Part shown: piece by piece, positions 42,330 to 51,648 of the stretch
Numbering within the stretch: the first letter of the stretch is position 1
Layout of the letters: each line of letters opens with the position of its first letter
Assembly: GCA_020630575.1 (NCBI GenBank)
Contig: JAHDBD010000014.1
Location: 62,001 to 126,000 of the forward strand
Direction of reading: 5' to 3'
DNA: 64,000 nucleotides
Origin: Bernardetia sp.
GTDB lineage: Bacteria; Bacteroidota; Bacteroidia; Cytophagales; Bernardetiaceae
Position numbers and translations under genes: made by a program
The notes under the pieces: generated by a model
Told to the model about the DNA's origin: nothing
Seen by the model: the letters and a program-made list of their open reading frames with translations, nothing else
Databases searched by the model: none

Positions 42330-43655
42330 TTACTTATTTACACAAATCAAATAATAATTCTTCTTTCCTCGCTGTACTAATAAATATTTGTCTTGTAAGA
42401 GAGCAAAATCAACTTCCATAACTGGGTCAGCAATTTTGGCTTTGTTGATGCTTACTCCTCCTCCTTTTATCATTTTCTTTGCTTCACTTTTTGATGCGAA
42501 AATTTCATCTTTCGCAATAGTTGATAAAAGTTCAGTTACATTTTCAGCTTGATGATATTCATCTAAAGAAATATGAATTTGTGGTACATCTTCAAAAATT
42601 TCTAAAAGTGTTTTTTCATCAGTTTGTTGCAATTGTTTTAAGACATCTTTTGAAAATAAAATTCCTGATGCTTCAACAGCATTTTCATAGGCTTCTTGAC
42701 CATGAACTCGTACAGTTACATCTTCAGCAAGTGCTTTTTGAAGAATTCTTTGTCCTTTATCTTTATTATGTTCTATTTCTAGACTTTCAATAGTTTCTTT
42801 ATCTAAAAGCGTAAAGACACGAATCAAACGAGGGGCAACATCATCATCTGCATTGAGCCAAAACTGGTAAAATTTATAAGGTGAAGTGAGATTTGGATCA
42901 AGCCAAACATTTCCACTTTCAGACTTACCAAATTTTGTTCCATCTGCTTTTGTAACTAACGGACAAGTAACTGCAAAGGCGTGTTCTCTAGTATCATCAT
43001 TATTATTACTTTCGGCATTACTTATTCTTCTAATAAGTTCTGTTCCAGAAGTAATATTTCCCCATTGGTCAGAACCTCCCATCTGAAGTTTGACGCCATG
43101 GTTTTTATACAAATGATAAAAGTCGTAGGCTTGGAGTAATTGGTAAGAAAATTCTGTAAATGAAATTCCTGTTTCAAGGCGTGTTTTGACAGAATCTTTT
43201 GCCATCATATAATTGACAGACAAATGCTTTCCTACATCTCTCAAAACTTCTAAAAAGCTAAAGTTTTTAAACCAATCGTAATTATTTACTAAAACGGCTG
43301 CATTTTCTCCTTCAAAATCTAAGAATTTTTGAAGTTGCTCGCCAATACATTTTTCATTATGACGAAGTGTTTTTTCATCTAAAAGATTGCGTTCAGCAGA
43401 TTTTCCTGAAGGGTCGCCTACCATTCCTGTTGCCCCACCAACGAGCGCATAAGGTGTATGTCCTGCATGCTGTAAGTGAACCAAAAGCATTATTGTTGCT
43501 AAGTTTCCGATATGCAACGAATCAGCAGTAGGGTCAAAACCAATATAGCCTGAAATTTTGTTTTCAAGCAAATGTTTTTCTGTGTCTGGTGTGCTGTCTT
43601 GTAACATGCCACGCCAGCGAAGTTCTTCTATAAGGTTGGGTATTTGTTTTTCCAT
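42330..43655 (-). CDS. tyrS: Tyrosine--tRNA ligase
   Basis: Class I aminoacyl-tRNA synthetase, 441 residues. HIGH box in [18 protein letters not shown] (HIGN), tyrosine-site residues in [17 protein letters not shown] and [32 protein letters not shown]-type loop [14 protein letters not shown] (KFGKS), and a C-terminal S4 RNA-binding domain ([18 protein letters not shown]). All catalytic elements intact. The TyrS type with KFGKS is the normal bacterial one. Divergently placed from the double-CAP gene; own terminator. Confidence 0.97.
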   Translation of the reverse strand: MEKQIPNLIEELRWRGMLQDSTPDTEKHLLENKISGYIGFDPTADSLHIGNLATIMLLVHLQHAGHTPYALVGGATGMVGDPSGKSAERNLLDEKTLRHNEKCIGEQLQKFLDFEGENAAVLVNNYDWFKNFSFLEVLRDVGKHLSVNYMMAKDSVKTRLETGISFTEFSYQLLQAYDFYHLYKNHGVKLQMGGSDQWGNITSGTELIRRISNAESNNNDDTREHAFAVTCPLVTKADGTKFGKSESGNVWLDPNLTSPYKFYQFWLNADDDVAPRLIRVFTLLDKETIESLEIEHNKDKGQRILQKALAEDVTVRVHGQEAYENAVEASGILFSKDVLKQLQQTDEKTLLEIFEDVPQIHISLDEYHQAENVTELLSTIAKDEIFASKSEAKKMIKGGGVSINKAKIADPVMEVDFALLQDKYLLVQRGKKNYYLICVNK

Positions 43656-43731
43656 AGTACAAAAATAGAAATTCGTTTAATTAAGTTCCTATTTTTTTGA
43701 AAAGAATAAGAAATAATTTTTTGAGTAAACT

Positions 43732-43769
43732 TTTTTTGTCGTTGTTGAGAAACCAAAAACGACAAAAAA
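43732..43769. repeat. T-first hairpin in a divergent gap
   Basis: TTTTTTGTCGTT (43732-43743) and AACGACAAAAAA (43758-43769) form a perfect 12-bp stem. The T-run comes first on both strands, so it cannot act as a normal terminator. It lies between the divergent tyrS and CAP genes. Confidence 0.5.
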
Positions 43770-43797
43770 GAATTGTTTTACAGCACAACGATCACCA

Positions 43798-43860
43798 TTG
43801 TTGGTGTTTTAGCGTAGCGACACCAACAAATACATGCAAACTAATTTTTAAATAACTTCA
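43798..43860. repeat. Dispersed hairpin family, copy C (best stem)
   Basis: TGTTGGTGT (43799-43807) and ACACCAACA (43820-43828) make a perfect 9-bp stem around TTTAGCGTAGCG; it is followed by AATACATGCAAA and by a degraded right end (TTTTTAAATAACTTC). It is about 70 bp before the ATG of the CAP gene. Confidence 0.55.
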
Positions 43861-43931
43861 ATTCTAAAACCAGTTTTTCTTTGGCAATAAAATTGAAAAG
43901 TAGATAAATACATCAAAAAAATAATTCAATT

Positions 43932-45215
43932 ATGAGAAAATCATTTTTATTTGTAGTATTTGTATTTTTTATAGGATTTTTTGGAGTTTCTAAAAATTCT
44001 TTTGCCCAATGTGACGAGTTCAAAAAATGGATTCCTGAATGGAAAGAGCAAAAATACAGTTCAGCCAATACAGCACAATATGCAGATTACTTGAATAATG
44101 AAGAAAAACAGTTTTATTATTTTTTGAATCTGATGCGTCTAAATCCACCACTTTTTGCTGAAACTTTTTTAGACAAATGTACAGATTGGAATAGCACAAA
44201 CTCACTTGGTTATGTAGTAATGTTTGGAAAAGATACAAAGACATTGGCTAGTGAACTCAAAAGATTGCGTCCACTTCCTGTTATTTCTCCAATGAGAGAA
44301 GAATGTATTTTGGCAGCATGTTATAATAAAGAGGAAAAGTGTGAAAACTTCCAAGTAAGTGGAACTTCTTCTTCTATGTATTATGAAAATACAGGAATGC
44401 GATTGTTGATGTCAATTTTGAAATCTCAGTCCAATAGTCAAGCAAAACAGATTTTACTTTCTAATAAAACAGATTATTTTGGAATTTCTATTCTTCCTAC
44501 ACTAAAAAAAGGAGTAACTTCTGCTCGTCTGACAAAGTTTGATAAAAAAGTATTAGAAATAAAAGAAAATCAAAGTGGCGATGAAATTATAGAAGATTAC
44601 ACAGAAAATGTAAATGAATCAAATGAGAATCTAGGAATAAAACCTTACCAAAAAGAATTTCAAGAAGTAGTTCCAGAATGGAAAAATGCAAAGTATACTA
44701 TAGCCTACACAGCTCAAAATGCAGATTATCTAACCGAAAATGAAAAGTTAGTTTATTATTATCTCAATTTAGCTCGTCTTAACCCTCCTCTTTTTGCAGA
44801 AACTTTTTTGGTGAAATATAAAAAATGGAACTCGTATGAAAATCTGAGTTTATCAGATTATTATACAGGGTCACTTTACAAAACAATGATAAGCATGAAA
44901 CCTGTGGGCGTACTTTATCCTCAAAAAGATTTATTTGAAAGTGCAAGATGTCACGCCATTTCTTCAGGAAAAAAAGGATATGTTGGACATACACGTCTTC
45001 CAAACTCGGGTTGCAAATCAAAATTTGCTGGCGAATGTTGCTCGTATGGACAATTTGATGCACTTGAAATTGTAATGCAATTACTCGTCGATTCAGGCGT
45101 ACCGAGTTTGGGACATAGAAAAATTTGCTTGAGTGGAAGTTACAAAACATTAGGTGTTTCGGTTCAACCTCACAAAACCTATCGCTTTAATAGTGTCTTA
45201 GATTTTGGGAGATAA
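43932..45215 (+). CDS. Secreted protein with two CAP-like repeats
   Basis: 427 residues with a signal peptide (1-25, LFVVFVFFIGFFGVSKNSFAQ). Two homologous parts: about 30-215 and 220-427, each starting with a P-E-W-K-x-x-K-Y-x-x-A-x-T-A-Q-x-A-D-Y-L motif and a helix [EK]x3-YYFLNL-R-LNPPLFAETFL. The second keeps the CAP active-site pattern: SARCHAISSGKKGYVGH (His), GECCSYGQFDALEIV (Glu), GVPSLGHRKIC (His). The first has lost these His/Glu residues, so it may be a structural or binding copy. Role outside the cell unknown. Confidence 0.8.
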   Translation: MRKSFLFVVFVFFIGFFGVSKNSFAQCDEFKKWIPEWKEQKYSSANTAQYADYLNNEEKQFYYFLNLMRLNPPLFAETFLDKCTDWNSTNSLGYVVMFGKDTKTLASELKRLRPLPVISPMREECILAACYNKEEKCENFQVSGTSSSMYYENTGMRLLMSILKSQSNSQAKQILLSNKTDYFGISILPTLKKGVTSARLTKFDKKVLEIKENQSGDEIIEDYTENVNESNENLGIKPYQKEFQEVVPEWKNAKYTIAYTAQNADYLTENEKLVYYYLNLARLNPPLFAETFLVKYKKWNSYENLSLSDYYTGSLYKTMISMKPVGVLYPQKDLFESARCHAISSGKKGYVGHTRLPNSGCKSKFAGECCSYGQFDALEIVMQLLVDSGVPSLGHRKICLSGSYKTLGVSVQPHKTYRFNSVLDFGR

Positions 45216-45333
45216 CTAGAGATTAAGAAAAATTCTAGTAAAAAATATTTTTAGTATACATTGTATTTGTATTCACTCTAAACTCTTCATTTCTCTGTGA
45301 TTCAAGTGTATTTTGCATTGTCTGTGTTTAAAA

Positions 45334-46023
45334 TTAGTCGTGATTTTCATAACTCACACCCGCCAAAACCTTCACATCCAAATGATTTTCTTTTGGTGGA
45401 ATTGGACAAGAGTATTTCTTATTATAAGCACAATACGGATTATAAGATTTATTAAAATCAATTGTAATTTTATCTAGTTCTTGTCCGTCTGCTGCTTCTC
45501 TTTTTGGAATTTTTAAATCAATGTAACGCCCTCCGTAATACGATTCTTGTCCGTTGCTCAAATCTGTAAAAGGCAAGAATAAATAATCTTTGTATTCTTC
45601 TTGTTGTGTCAAACTTTCACTTTGATAGACATTTAGTGTATGTCTTTTTCCGTGCAACTCAAAACTAACCTCTCCAAATTTTTGATAAATTGGTTTTCGA
45701 TCTGTTGTCGTTTGCATTTCGAAAGGCTTTCCATCAGTTGTTCTGACAAAATCAGCTTCTACTTTATAGCTTTCATCAATCTTAAAAAAAGGTAATGATT
45801 TGAATTTTTTGCGTTTCTTTGCTTCTAAAGGTGATTCTTTTGCATCTTTGTAACTGTTATTCATTTCTTCTTGAAATGACTTTATTTGAGAAGAATAACT
45901 CATTTCTTTAGAAGTATCACTTTTGATTGCTGTTTTGGAGCTTTGACAAGAACTGATAATAAGTAAGGTTAGAAAAACTAGAGTGAAAAATGAAGTATAA
46001 AAAGGTAAATTTATCTTTTTCAT
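45334..46023 (-). CDS. DUF1684 lipoprotein
   Basis: 229 residues from ATG at 46023; an upstream in-frame ATG at 46089 would place 22 residues before a normal lipoprotein signal and is less likely. Signal: KKINLPFYTSFFTLVFLTLLIISSCQSS. The mature part has the DUF1684 features: REAADGQELDKITIDFNKSYNPYCAYNKKYSCPIPPKENHLDVKVLAG, with YGGRYIDL before it. DUF1684 proteins are of unknown function; the cysteines in NPYCAYN and SCPIPP are invariant and could bind a metal or each other. Located convergent/independent between CAP and secreted unknown genes. Confidence 0.85.
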   Translation of the reverse strand: MKKINLPFYTSFFTLVFLTLLIISSCQSSKTAIKSDTSKEMSYSSQIKSFQEEMNNSYKDAKESPLEAKKRKKFKSLPFFKIDESYKVEADFVRTTDGKPFEMQTTTDRKPIYQKFGEVSFELHGKRHTLNVYQSESLTQQEEYKDYLFLPFTDLSNGQESYYGGRYIDLKIPKREAADGQELDKITIDFNKSYNPYCAYNKKYSCPIPPKENHLDVKVLAGVSYENHD

Positions 46024-46200
46024 GGTAGAAGATTTAATGAGATTTTTTTTATACAAAAATATATATTTTTTGTAATTTTGCACTTTCAAGAATAAACTAT
46101 TTATTGCCTAAATTTGCACTTGCATAAAATATTTACAATTACAATATAGAAAAATCTATATCAGTCTCCTATTTTTTGTCTAATCTATTACCTTTTCTTT

Positions 46201-47937
46201 ATGAAAATTATTTATACTTTCCTTCTCTTATTTTTTTGTAATTTTTCAGCTTTTTCACAAGTAGAAAACGTAGAAATATCTCGTACTAAAGAATTCAAAG
46301 AATCTAATGCTGCTACTTTTAGTCAGATAATAAAAACAGGTAATGAATATTATCTTGTCAAAAGCATTGAAAGAGGTTATGGACGTGGAGCAGACCAGTA
46401 TATAAACAAATTTGATAAAAATCTTAACTTTATAAGTTCTGTCAAAATAGAACTCGAACATAAAAAGCAAACTTACTTATCTTTACAATATATAGAAAAC
46501 GAATTATATGTATTTTCTATCCTAAACGATAATATACAAAAACAACATATTCTTTTTGCGCAAAAAATAGACAAAAATACGTTAGAAGTAAAAAAAGAAA
46601 AAAACAAGCTTGCATCTATCTCTTCAGAAGGTAGAAACATTGAAGAGGTTAATATTTTCTATGCTATACGTTCTTTGTATATGCCCGAAAATACTATTTT
46701 TCGTGTTGCCATTTCTCCAAACAGGTCTAAAATAGCAATTTCTTATTCCCCTAACACAAGAAAAAATTCAAGAATAGAAAAATTTAAACTTATTACTCAA
46801 GTACTTAGTACTGACTCTTTTGAAATAATTTGGAAAGAAGAAATAGAATTACCTTATTTTGCAAATCGGTATTCAAACAAGTCAATTATTGTAAACGACT
46901 TAGGTAATACCTATTCTTTAGGAGAAATTGATAAAGAAATTGGAGATGCAGATTCCAAAAAAGAACACATTTTATTGAGTCAATCAAATAATGGAATTCA
47001 ACTACATAAATATGAAATGCCGACTGAAAAATATTTTACAGACATAAATATGATGCTTAATGAGAAGCAAAATTTAATTTGTACAGCATTTTACACCAAT
47101 GATTATAAACATATTGTTTCCAAGTTCAATGGTGAAATATACGATAGGCAACATTATCCTACTGATGGAACTTACTTTTTGAAGCTAAATGGAGAAACAG
47201 GAAAAAAACAAGAGGAAAATCTTGAAGAATTTAGTGTAGAGTTTATTGTAAAAAATAAAAGAGAAGGTGCAACCAATCGTTTGATCAAAAAAGATGAGAA
47301 AGGAAAAGATATTAGTTTAAGATCTTATTATACCAAACAAGTTGTAGTAAAAGAAGACGGAGGAGTTATTATAGTTGCTCAATATATAAGTGACAAACCA
47401 GAAAGTAAGGATAGAAAACAAACTCTCCTCAACAATAATATACCTGTTCTGAATGAAATATTTAAGTCTCCTGAATCACAAATAAGGCATTATAGTGGAG
47501 ATATTATAGTTATAAATTTATCAGAAAAAGGAACGTTATTATGGAATGAAAAAATATTCTTATCTCAAGTGATGAGTGGAATGAGTCTATATTATCCTGA
47601 TGGTTACTCGCTTATGTATCAGAACGAAAAACTTCACTTTATTTTTAATGATAATAGCAAAAATATAACGGATAAAGAAAAAGAGGATGGCGAAATTTAT
47701 ATATACAATCCAAATTCATCTAGTAGTGTATATTCAAAAGATAAAGAACACGCTGTAATTTTGCTTACTATGGACAATAAAGGAAGTTATACAAAAGAAA
47801 TACTTTTTACTCCAAGTAATAAAGATAAAACTTATTTGTACCCAAGTCTATATTTTCAAGAATCAGAGAATGAAATTCTACTCTTTGCGATAGGGAGAAA
47901 ATTACTTCAATTTGTAAAATTAAAGTTTAATGAATAA
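46201..47937 (+). CDS. Large secreted protein of unknown function
   Basis: 578 residues. Signal peptide 1-20 (IIYTFLLLFFCNFSAFSQ). The rest is beta-rich with repeated segments that resemble a propeller or a WD-type fold: KTGNEYYLVKSIERG, FDKNLNFISSVKIEL, LYVFSILNDN, PNRSKIAISYSPN, DTFEIIWKEE-like strands, GGVIIVAQYISDKPES, DIIVINLSEKGTLLWNEKIFLSQ, LHFIFNDNSK. No enzymatic motif, no T9SS tail. I do not recognise the family. Similar proteins of about 570 residues without a known role occur in Bacteroidetes. It follows the DUF1684 gene in divergent orientation. Confidence 0.65.
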   Translation: MKIIYTFLLLFFCNFSAFSQVENVEISRTKEFKESNAATFSQIIKTGNEYYLVKSIERGYGRGADQYINKFDKNLNFISSVKIELEHKKQTYLSLQYIENELYVFSILNDNIQKQHILFAQKIDKNTLEVKKEKNKLASISSEGRNIEEVNIFYAIRSLYMPENTIFRVAISPNRSKIAISYSPNTRKNSRIEKFKLITQVLSTDSFEIIWKEEIELPYFANRYSNKSIIVNDLGNTYSLGEIDKEIGDADSKKEHILLSQSNNGIQLHKYEMPTEKYFTDINMMLNEKQNLICTAFYTNDYKHIVSKFNGEIYDRQHYPTDGTYFLKLNGETGKKQEENLEEFSVEFIVKNKREGATNRLIKKDEKGKDISLRSYYTKQVVVKEDGGVIIVAQYISDKPESKDRKQTLLNNNIPVLNEIFKSPESQIRHYSGDIIVINLSEKGTLLWNEKIFLSQVMSGMSLYYPDGYSLMYQNEKLHFIFNDNSKNITDKEKEDGEIYIYNPNSSSSVYSKDKEHAVILLTMDNKGSYTKEILFTPSNKDKTYLYPSLYFQESENEILLFAIGRKLLQFVKLKFNE

Positions 47938-48060
47938 TTTTCTAAGTTCTTGAAGAATTTTATCCTAAAATATACGTTAAAAAAAATCATTGCCAGCAGT
48001 ATTTTGGGTTTCCAAAAATCTGTTGACAATCGCTTTTATTGACCTATTCTGCTTACTAAT

Positions 48061-48552
48061 TTAGTCTGTTTTTTTCCAAGTTTCATTAGCTTTTTGTTTC
48101 AAATTTTCCTCGTCTTCATTCCAATCATCTAATGTGTCTGAAAAGAAATTTTTATAAAAAAGATAGAGTTTTCCATCTACAATTTTATAATTTTCTGGAT
48201 TCATACTCACTTTTTCATTTTTTGCACCCATCGCATACGCACACCAACCACCATATTGAGGCATATATTTTTTAGGATTTCTGACAAATAAATCTCGGTG
48301 TTCTTTAGTAGAAAATCTATAAATTACACCTAAGTATTTTGCAGAAATAGATGCTTTTCCTTTTTGTGGTTTATATTCTACAAAATAAAAAACCACATCA
48401 TAACCCTCAATGGCTACTCCTTTATCAAGGTTAAAATTTTTGACACAATGTTCTTCTGTCAGCTTTTGAGCTTTCAAGCTAACTATTGATACTACATTTA
48501 ATAAGAGTAAAAATGTAAAAAAAGCAATATTTTGTTTGTATAACTTTTTAAT
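48061..48552 (-). CDS. Exported YHS-domain protein, apparent ATT start
   Basis: YHS domain proteins bind metal or act with metal-handling systems. The frame is open from an in-frame TAA at about 48576 and contains no ATG, GTG or TTG until TTG at 48477. Read from the ATT at 48550-48552 it gives a normal signal peptide of 29 residues: KKLYKQNIAFFTFLLLL, NVVSIVSLKAQ, then KLTEEHCVKNFNLDKG. Starting at the TTG cuts this signal in the middle. 163 residues with ATT. The domain: GYDVVFYFVEYKPQKGKASISAKYLGVIYRFSTKEHRDLFVRNPKKYMPQYGGWCAYAM. ATT initiation is rare; a sequence error or a lost start is also possible. Confidence 0.8.
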   Translation of the reverse strand: MKKLYKQNIAFFTFLLLLNVVSIVSLKAQKLTEEHCVKNFNLDKGVAIEGYDVVFYFVEYKPQKGKASISAKYLGVIYRFSTKEHRDLFVRNPKKYMPQYGGWCAYAMGAKNEKVSMNPENYKIVDGKLYLFYKNFFSDTLDDWNEDEENLKQKANETWKKTD

Positions 48553-48587
48553 TATTAGGGGTTTATGATAAACAATTTATTGTAGTA

Positions 48588-48634
48588 GAAATTGTTTGAA
48601 AATAAACATTCTACTATTCTTCTCAAACAATTTC
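48588..48634 (-). terminator. Hairpin terminator of the serine hydrolase gene
   Basis: GAAATTGTTTGA (48588-48599) and TCAAACAATTTC (48623-48634) form a perfect 12-bp stem with a 23-nt loop, about 20 bp after the hydrolase stop. Confidence 0.6.
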
Positions 48635-48654
48635 CAAAAAATTATATAATAAAT

Positions 48655-50184
48655 TTAGTCATTAATCTTGAAAAAGACATCTTCTTGTAGATAGAATTTG
48701 ATAACTTTATTATCTTTTACTTCAAATTGAATGATAACACCACTACCAGGTGTAAGTTCAATACGCATACTTTCTTCCAAATCATAAGCAGTAGCAATTC
48801 CTTTTACGTTTCCAATTTCGTACATTATTTTTTCATCTTGATAAAAAATGCGTAGTGTACCAAGATTCTTATTTTGATAGATACCTGTATATTTTTTCTT
48901 AGGAAGAGATAACTCCCAATGACGTTCCTCTAGCTTTTTGATATGTCTATCTAAATACTTTTTGTAAGATTCTATTTTTCCTTTTAGTGCCTTTATAGTT
49001 TCTTCTTCCAAACTAGCTGCTGAATCAATATTTCCTAATTCTATTTGATAAACATAGCTAGCAATCAAATCTTGAATATATAATCCCAAAGAGTGATTAA
49101 TATTTATGCTAATTCCTATTTTCTTATTTGGTAAAAAAGATAGATGAGAAGCAAAACCGTGATAAGCCCCAAAATGATAGATTACTTTTTTACCTTCAAA
49201 ATCTCCGAGTCTCCAACCTCTTGCATAGCCATTTCCTACAAAAATTTCTATTCCTTTGTGTTTTGCTGAGGTCAGTTGTTCTTGATTTTTTTCTATAACT
49301 GTATTTGGATAAATTACTTTGTCATTTAATTCTCCTTTATTTATTTGAAAAGACAGAAATTTTGTCATATCATCTACCGAAGTAATTATTCCTCCTGCTG
49401 CATGCATAGTTTTGTCAGTCTTGAGAAAATCAGATTTCTCAACAACTTCTCCAGATGTATTTGTATGAGGTTTTGCCAATTTCTTTTCCTTAAAATCAGA
49501 AACTCTAGCAGAAGTGTTTTTCATCTCTAAAGGTTTGAATATTTTTTCTTGTAATAAGTCCTGCCAATCTCCATTCAGTTCATATTTTATGATTAGAGAA
49601 AATAAATAATAACCATAATTAGAATAGTTAAATTCTTTTTGATTTTCTAAGGGAATACTTTCCTCGTCTGTAATTCTCAAAATATCATTTTCAGTATATT
49701 CTCCTGTATAAGCCAAACGAACAGATAAATAGTTGTTGTCTAAGCCAACTTGATGCGATAATAAATCATTAATTGTAATACCTGCAAACTTTGATTTTTC
49801 TTTTAAATCAACAAATGGTTTGTATTCAATAATGGGTTTTTGAAAATCGATTTTACCTTCTTCTTCCAAAATGCAGGCTAATAAACCTACAAAAGGTTTG
49901 GTAGAAGAAGCAATATAAAAACCAGTAGAATTAGTAGCTTTTCGCTTTGCTTCAATATCTGCAAATCCTGTTGCATAACAATAAGGCTTTTCATTAGGGC
50001 GTACAATTGCTACACTAATAGCAGGAATAATTTTAAGTTCTTTGTGAACTTTATCGATAAATTCAGTAATTCGTTTGTCTTTAGAAGATTGAGCAAAAGT
50101 AAAAGGAGTAGTAATCATAAATAAAAAGGCACTACATAGAAGCAATTTGATTGTATTGCTTAAAGAGAAAATTTGAGTATTCAT
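48655..50184 (-). CDS. Exported serine hydrolase (class C beta-lactamase / esterase family)
   Basis: 509 residues, signal peptide 1-31 (IKLLLCSAFLFMITTPFTFAQ). Penicillin-binding-protein-like fold: SxxK in IASSTKPFVGL (Ser-Ser-Thr-Lys), YxN in FNYSNYGYYLFS, and a late FHFGAYHGFASHLSF loop in place of KTG (HxGxxxGF-type), which is usual for the esterase/DD-peptidase branch rather than true AmpC. A C-terminal lipocalin-like extra domain (DUF3471 style, KKYTGIYQNKNLGTLRIFYQDEKI) follows to residue 509. Substrate unknown. The AraC-type regulator gene is 68 bp upstream on the same strand. Confidence 0.85.
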   Translation of the reverse strand: MNTQIFSLSNTIKLLLCSAFLFMITTPFTFAQSSKDKRITEFIDKVHKELKIIPAISVAIVRPNEKPYCYATGFADIEAKRKATNSTGFYIASSTKPFVGLLACILEEEGKIDFQKPIIEYKPFVDLKEKSKFAGITINDLLSHQVGLDNNYLSVRLAYTGEYTENDILRITDEESIPLENQKEFNYSNYGYYLFSLIIKYELNGDWQDLLQEKIFKPLEMKNTSARVSDFKEKKLAKPHTNTSGEVVEKSDFLKTDKTMHAAGGIITSVDDMTKFLSFQINKGELNDKVIYPNTVIEKNQEQLTSAKHKGIEIFVGNGYARGWRLGDFEGKKVIYHFGAYHGFASHLSFLPNKKIGISININHSLGLYIQDLIASYVYQIELGNIDSAASLEEETIKALKGKIESYKKYLDRHIKKLEERHWELSLPKKKYTGIYQNKNLGTLRIFYQDEKIMYEIGNVKGIATAYDLEESMRIELTPGSGVIIQFEVKDNKVIKFYLQEDVFFKIND

Positions 50185-50252
50185 AGAATTCGTTTTTTTG
50201 GTAAAATGTTTCTACAAATTTATCTGTGTGTCTTACCAAAAAATAGAACGAA

Positions 50253-51011
50253 TCAAACATCAATTAAATGCAATGCTTTTTTAGGTGTAAATTGTGTAAT
50301 TTTTTTGAATGTTCTGCAAAAATGACTCTGGTCTGAAAAACCATTTTGATAAGCGATTTCTGTCAAACTTTTATTCTGTTCTACTGCTGTTGCAAGACTA
50401 TACTGTATTCTTAAATACTGTTGGTAGGTTTTGATATCTACTCCATAATATCTTTTGAAAAAAAGTCCGACATGAAAAGGATGCTTTCCAACTCTTTTGG
50501 CAATTTCTGTTATCAAAATTGTTTCTTCATAGTTTTCAGAAATATAAGCAGCGATATCCAAGACCCAGTTTGGAGTTTGTACAGACTGAATTTTTTGCTC
50601 CAAACAATACTGTATTGCGCTCTTAAGCTCTTTTACGGCTTCTTTTTTGTTTCTCTCCTTTATAAGTGTTAAAAAATGAGGTAGGAGAGTTTTATGTTCT
50701 GCTACCCAATTCCATTGAGTAAAATCTAATTGATAGTATTCCCAATCGTATATTTTTATAGATAAAAAAAGACTATCTTCTACAAAATCATCACTATGCA
50801 AAACCTTAGGAGGTTTTATAGAAACATGTCCTAAATTGGCGTGATGAATTTGACTATCAGAAGTTTTCTCTACTATGCTTCCATTTAATAAAAGGCTAAT
50901 AGTAAGGAAATTATGACTGTGCATAGGTATATCCGATTCAGTCTTTTTATAAAGGGTTTTTGATATTTGAATAGAATTATCTCTATAATATGTTTTGTGA
51001 CGAGTTTGCAT
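50253..51011 (-). CDS. AraC family transcriptional regulator
   Basis: 252 residues. N-terminal cupin-type sensor (about 15-100: HSHNFLTISLLLNGSIVEKT, HHANLGHVSIKPPKVLHSDDF) and C-terminal AraC double helix-turn-helix (about 150-250: WVLDIAAYISENYEETILITEIAKRVGKHPFHVGLFFKRYYGVDIKTYQQYLRIQYSLATAVEQNKSLTEIAYQNGFSDQSHFCRTFKKITQFTPKKA broken across the motif). The second HTH signature with the FSDQSHFCRTFKK end is intact. It lies just before the serine hydrolase gene in the same direction and may control it and itself. Confidence 0.9.
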   Translation of the reverse strand: MQTRHKTYYRDNSIQISKTLYKKTESDIPMHSHNFLTISLLLNGSIVEKTSDSQIHHANLGHVSIKPPKVLHSDDFVEDSLFLSIKIYDWEYYQLDFTQWNWVAEHKTLLPHFLTLIKERNKKEAVKELKSAIQYCLEQKIQSVQTPNWVLDIAAYISENYEETILITEIAKRVGKHPFHVGLFFKRYYGVDIKTYQQYLRIQYSLATAVEQNKSLTEIAYQNGFSDQSHFCRTFKKITQFTPKKALHLIDV

Positions 51012-51648
51012 AGAAACTAATTTAGTAAAACGTTCTCTTTTTATAAAAAGACAAGGAATTTTTAGAACGGTTGTATTCTTTACTAAAATTTTATGAATTA
51101 ATTCTCCTTAATCGCACATAGACGTTATACTTATTTTGATTCAACTGCTTAAATATTAATTTTAATCTTGAATAAGGATGAGTAAGGACGTTTTATTTCA
51201 TTTTTTCGGTGTGAATTTTGCGTTACATCATAAAAATAATTGTATCTTTGTGTGCAATAATTACAATTTACATTTGTGTAGGGACTAATTTGTATTTGTC
51301 AGCAAATAACTGTTTATGCGTCTATTGCTTTTGAAGCCTCTTTTTTTAAAAATACAATCAAACTTATTAAAAATAATGTTTGAAAAATCATCTCAAGAAA
51401 ATATTTTTTCTGATTTGATTCTTCTTCTGTCCAAAATTAATAAGGGAATGTTTTTGAGTGCTGAAAAATGCAGTTTTCTTTTGTCTTTACTTTTAGTTAT
51501 AAAAGAGAATACGACTGAAAAAAATAGAAAAATTACTTCTACTAAAAAAATTATATACTCATTTTGATATTTTGCCAATTTGTTTTTCATTAGGTATGAA
51601 AATAGATTGGCTTTTTTGATTTTACCAATTTTATACTGACATTTAATT
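51012..51648. other. 637-bp divergent region upstream of pckA
   Basis: Between the AraC gene (minus) and pckA (plus). It holds a promoter (51217-51250) and then about 390 bp that would be a long 5' leader. A frame of 83 codons at 51316-51567 has no recognisable content and is not called. No clear riboswitch structure seen. Confidence 0.5.
51217..51250 (+). promoter_or_regulatory. Likely pckA promoter
   Basis: TTTG (51217-51220), 22-bp spacer, TATCTTTG (51243-51250). This matches the TTTG / TAnnTTTG consensus with a spacer slightly longer than usual. A second TAnnTTTG (TACATTTG, 51269-51276) lies just downstream. Confidence 0.45.

Noticed and set aside
48655..50184. Antibiotic-resistance AmpC beta-lactamase with its regulator
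   Set aside because: The expected KTG box is not seen, a lipocalin-like C-terminal domain is present, and the regulator is AraC type rather than AmpR; an esterase/peptidase is more likely.
51316..51567. 83-codon frame in the pckA leader
   Set aside because: Leu/Lys-rich composition typical of AT-rich non-coding DNA, no recognisable motif, and it lies in a region that looks like a leader.
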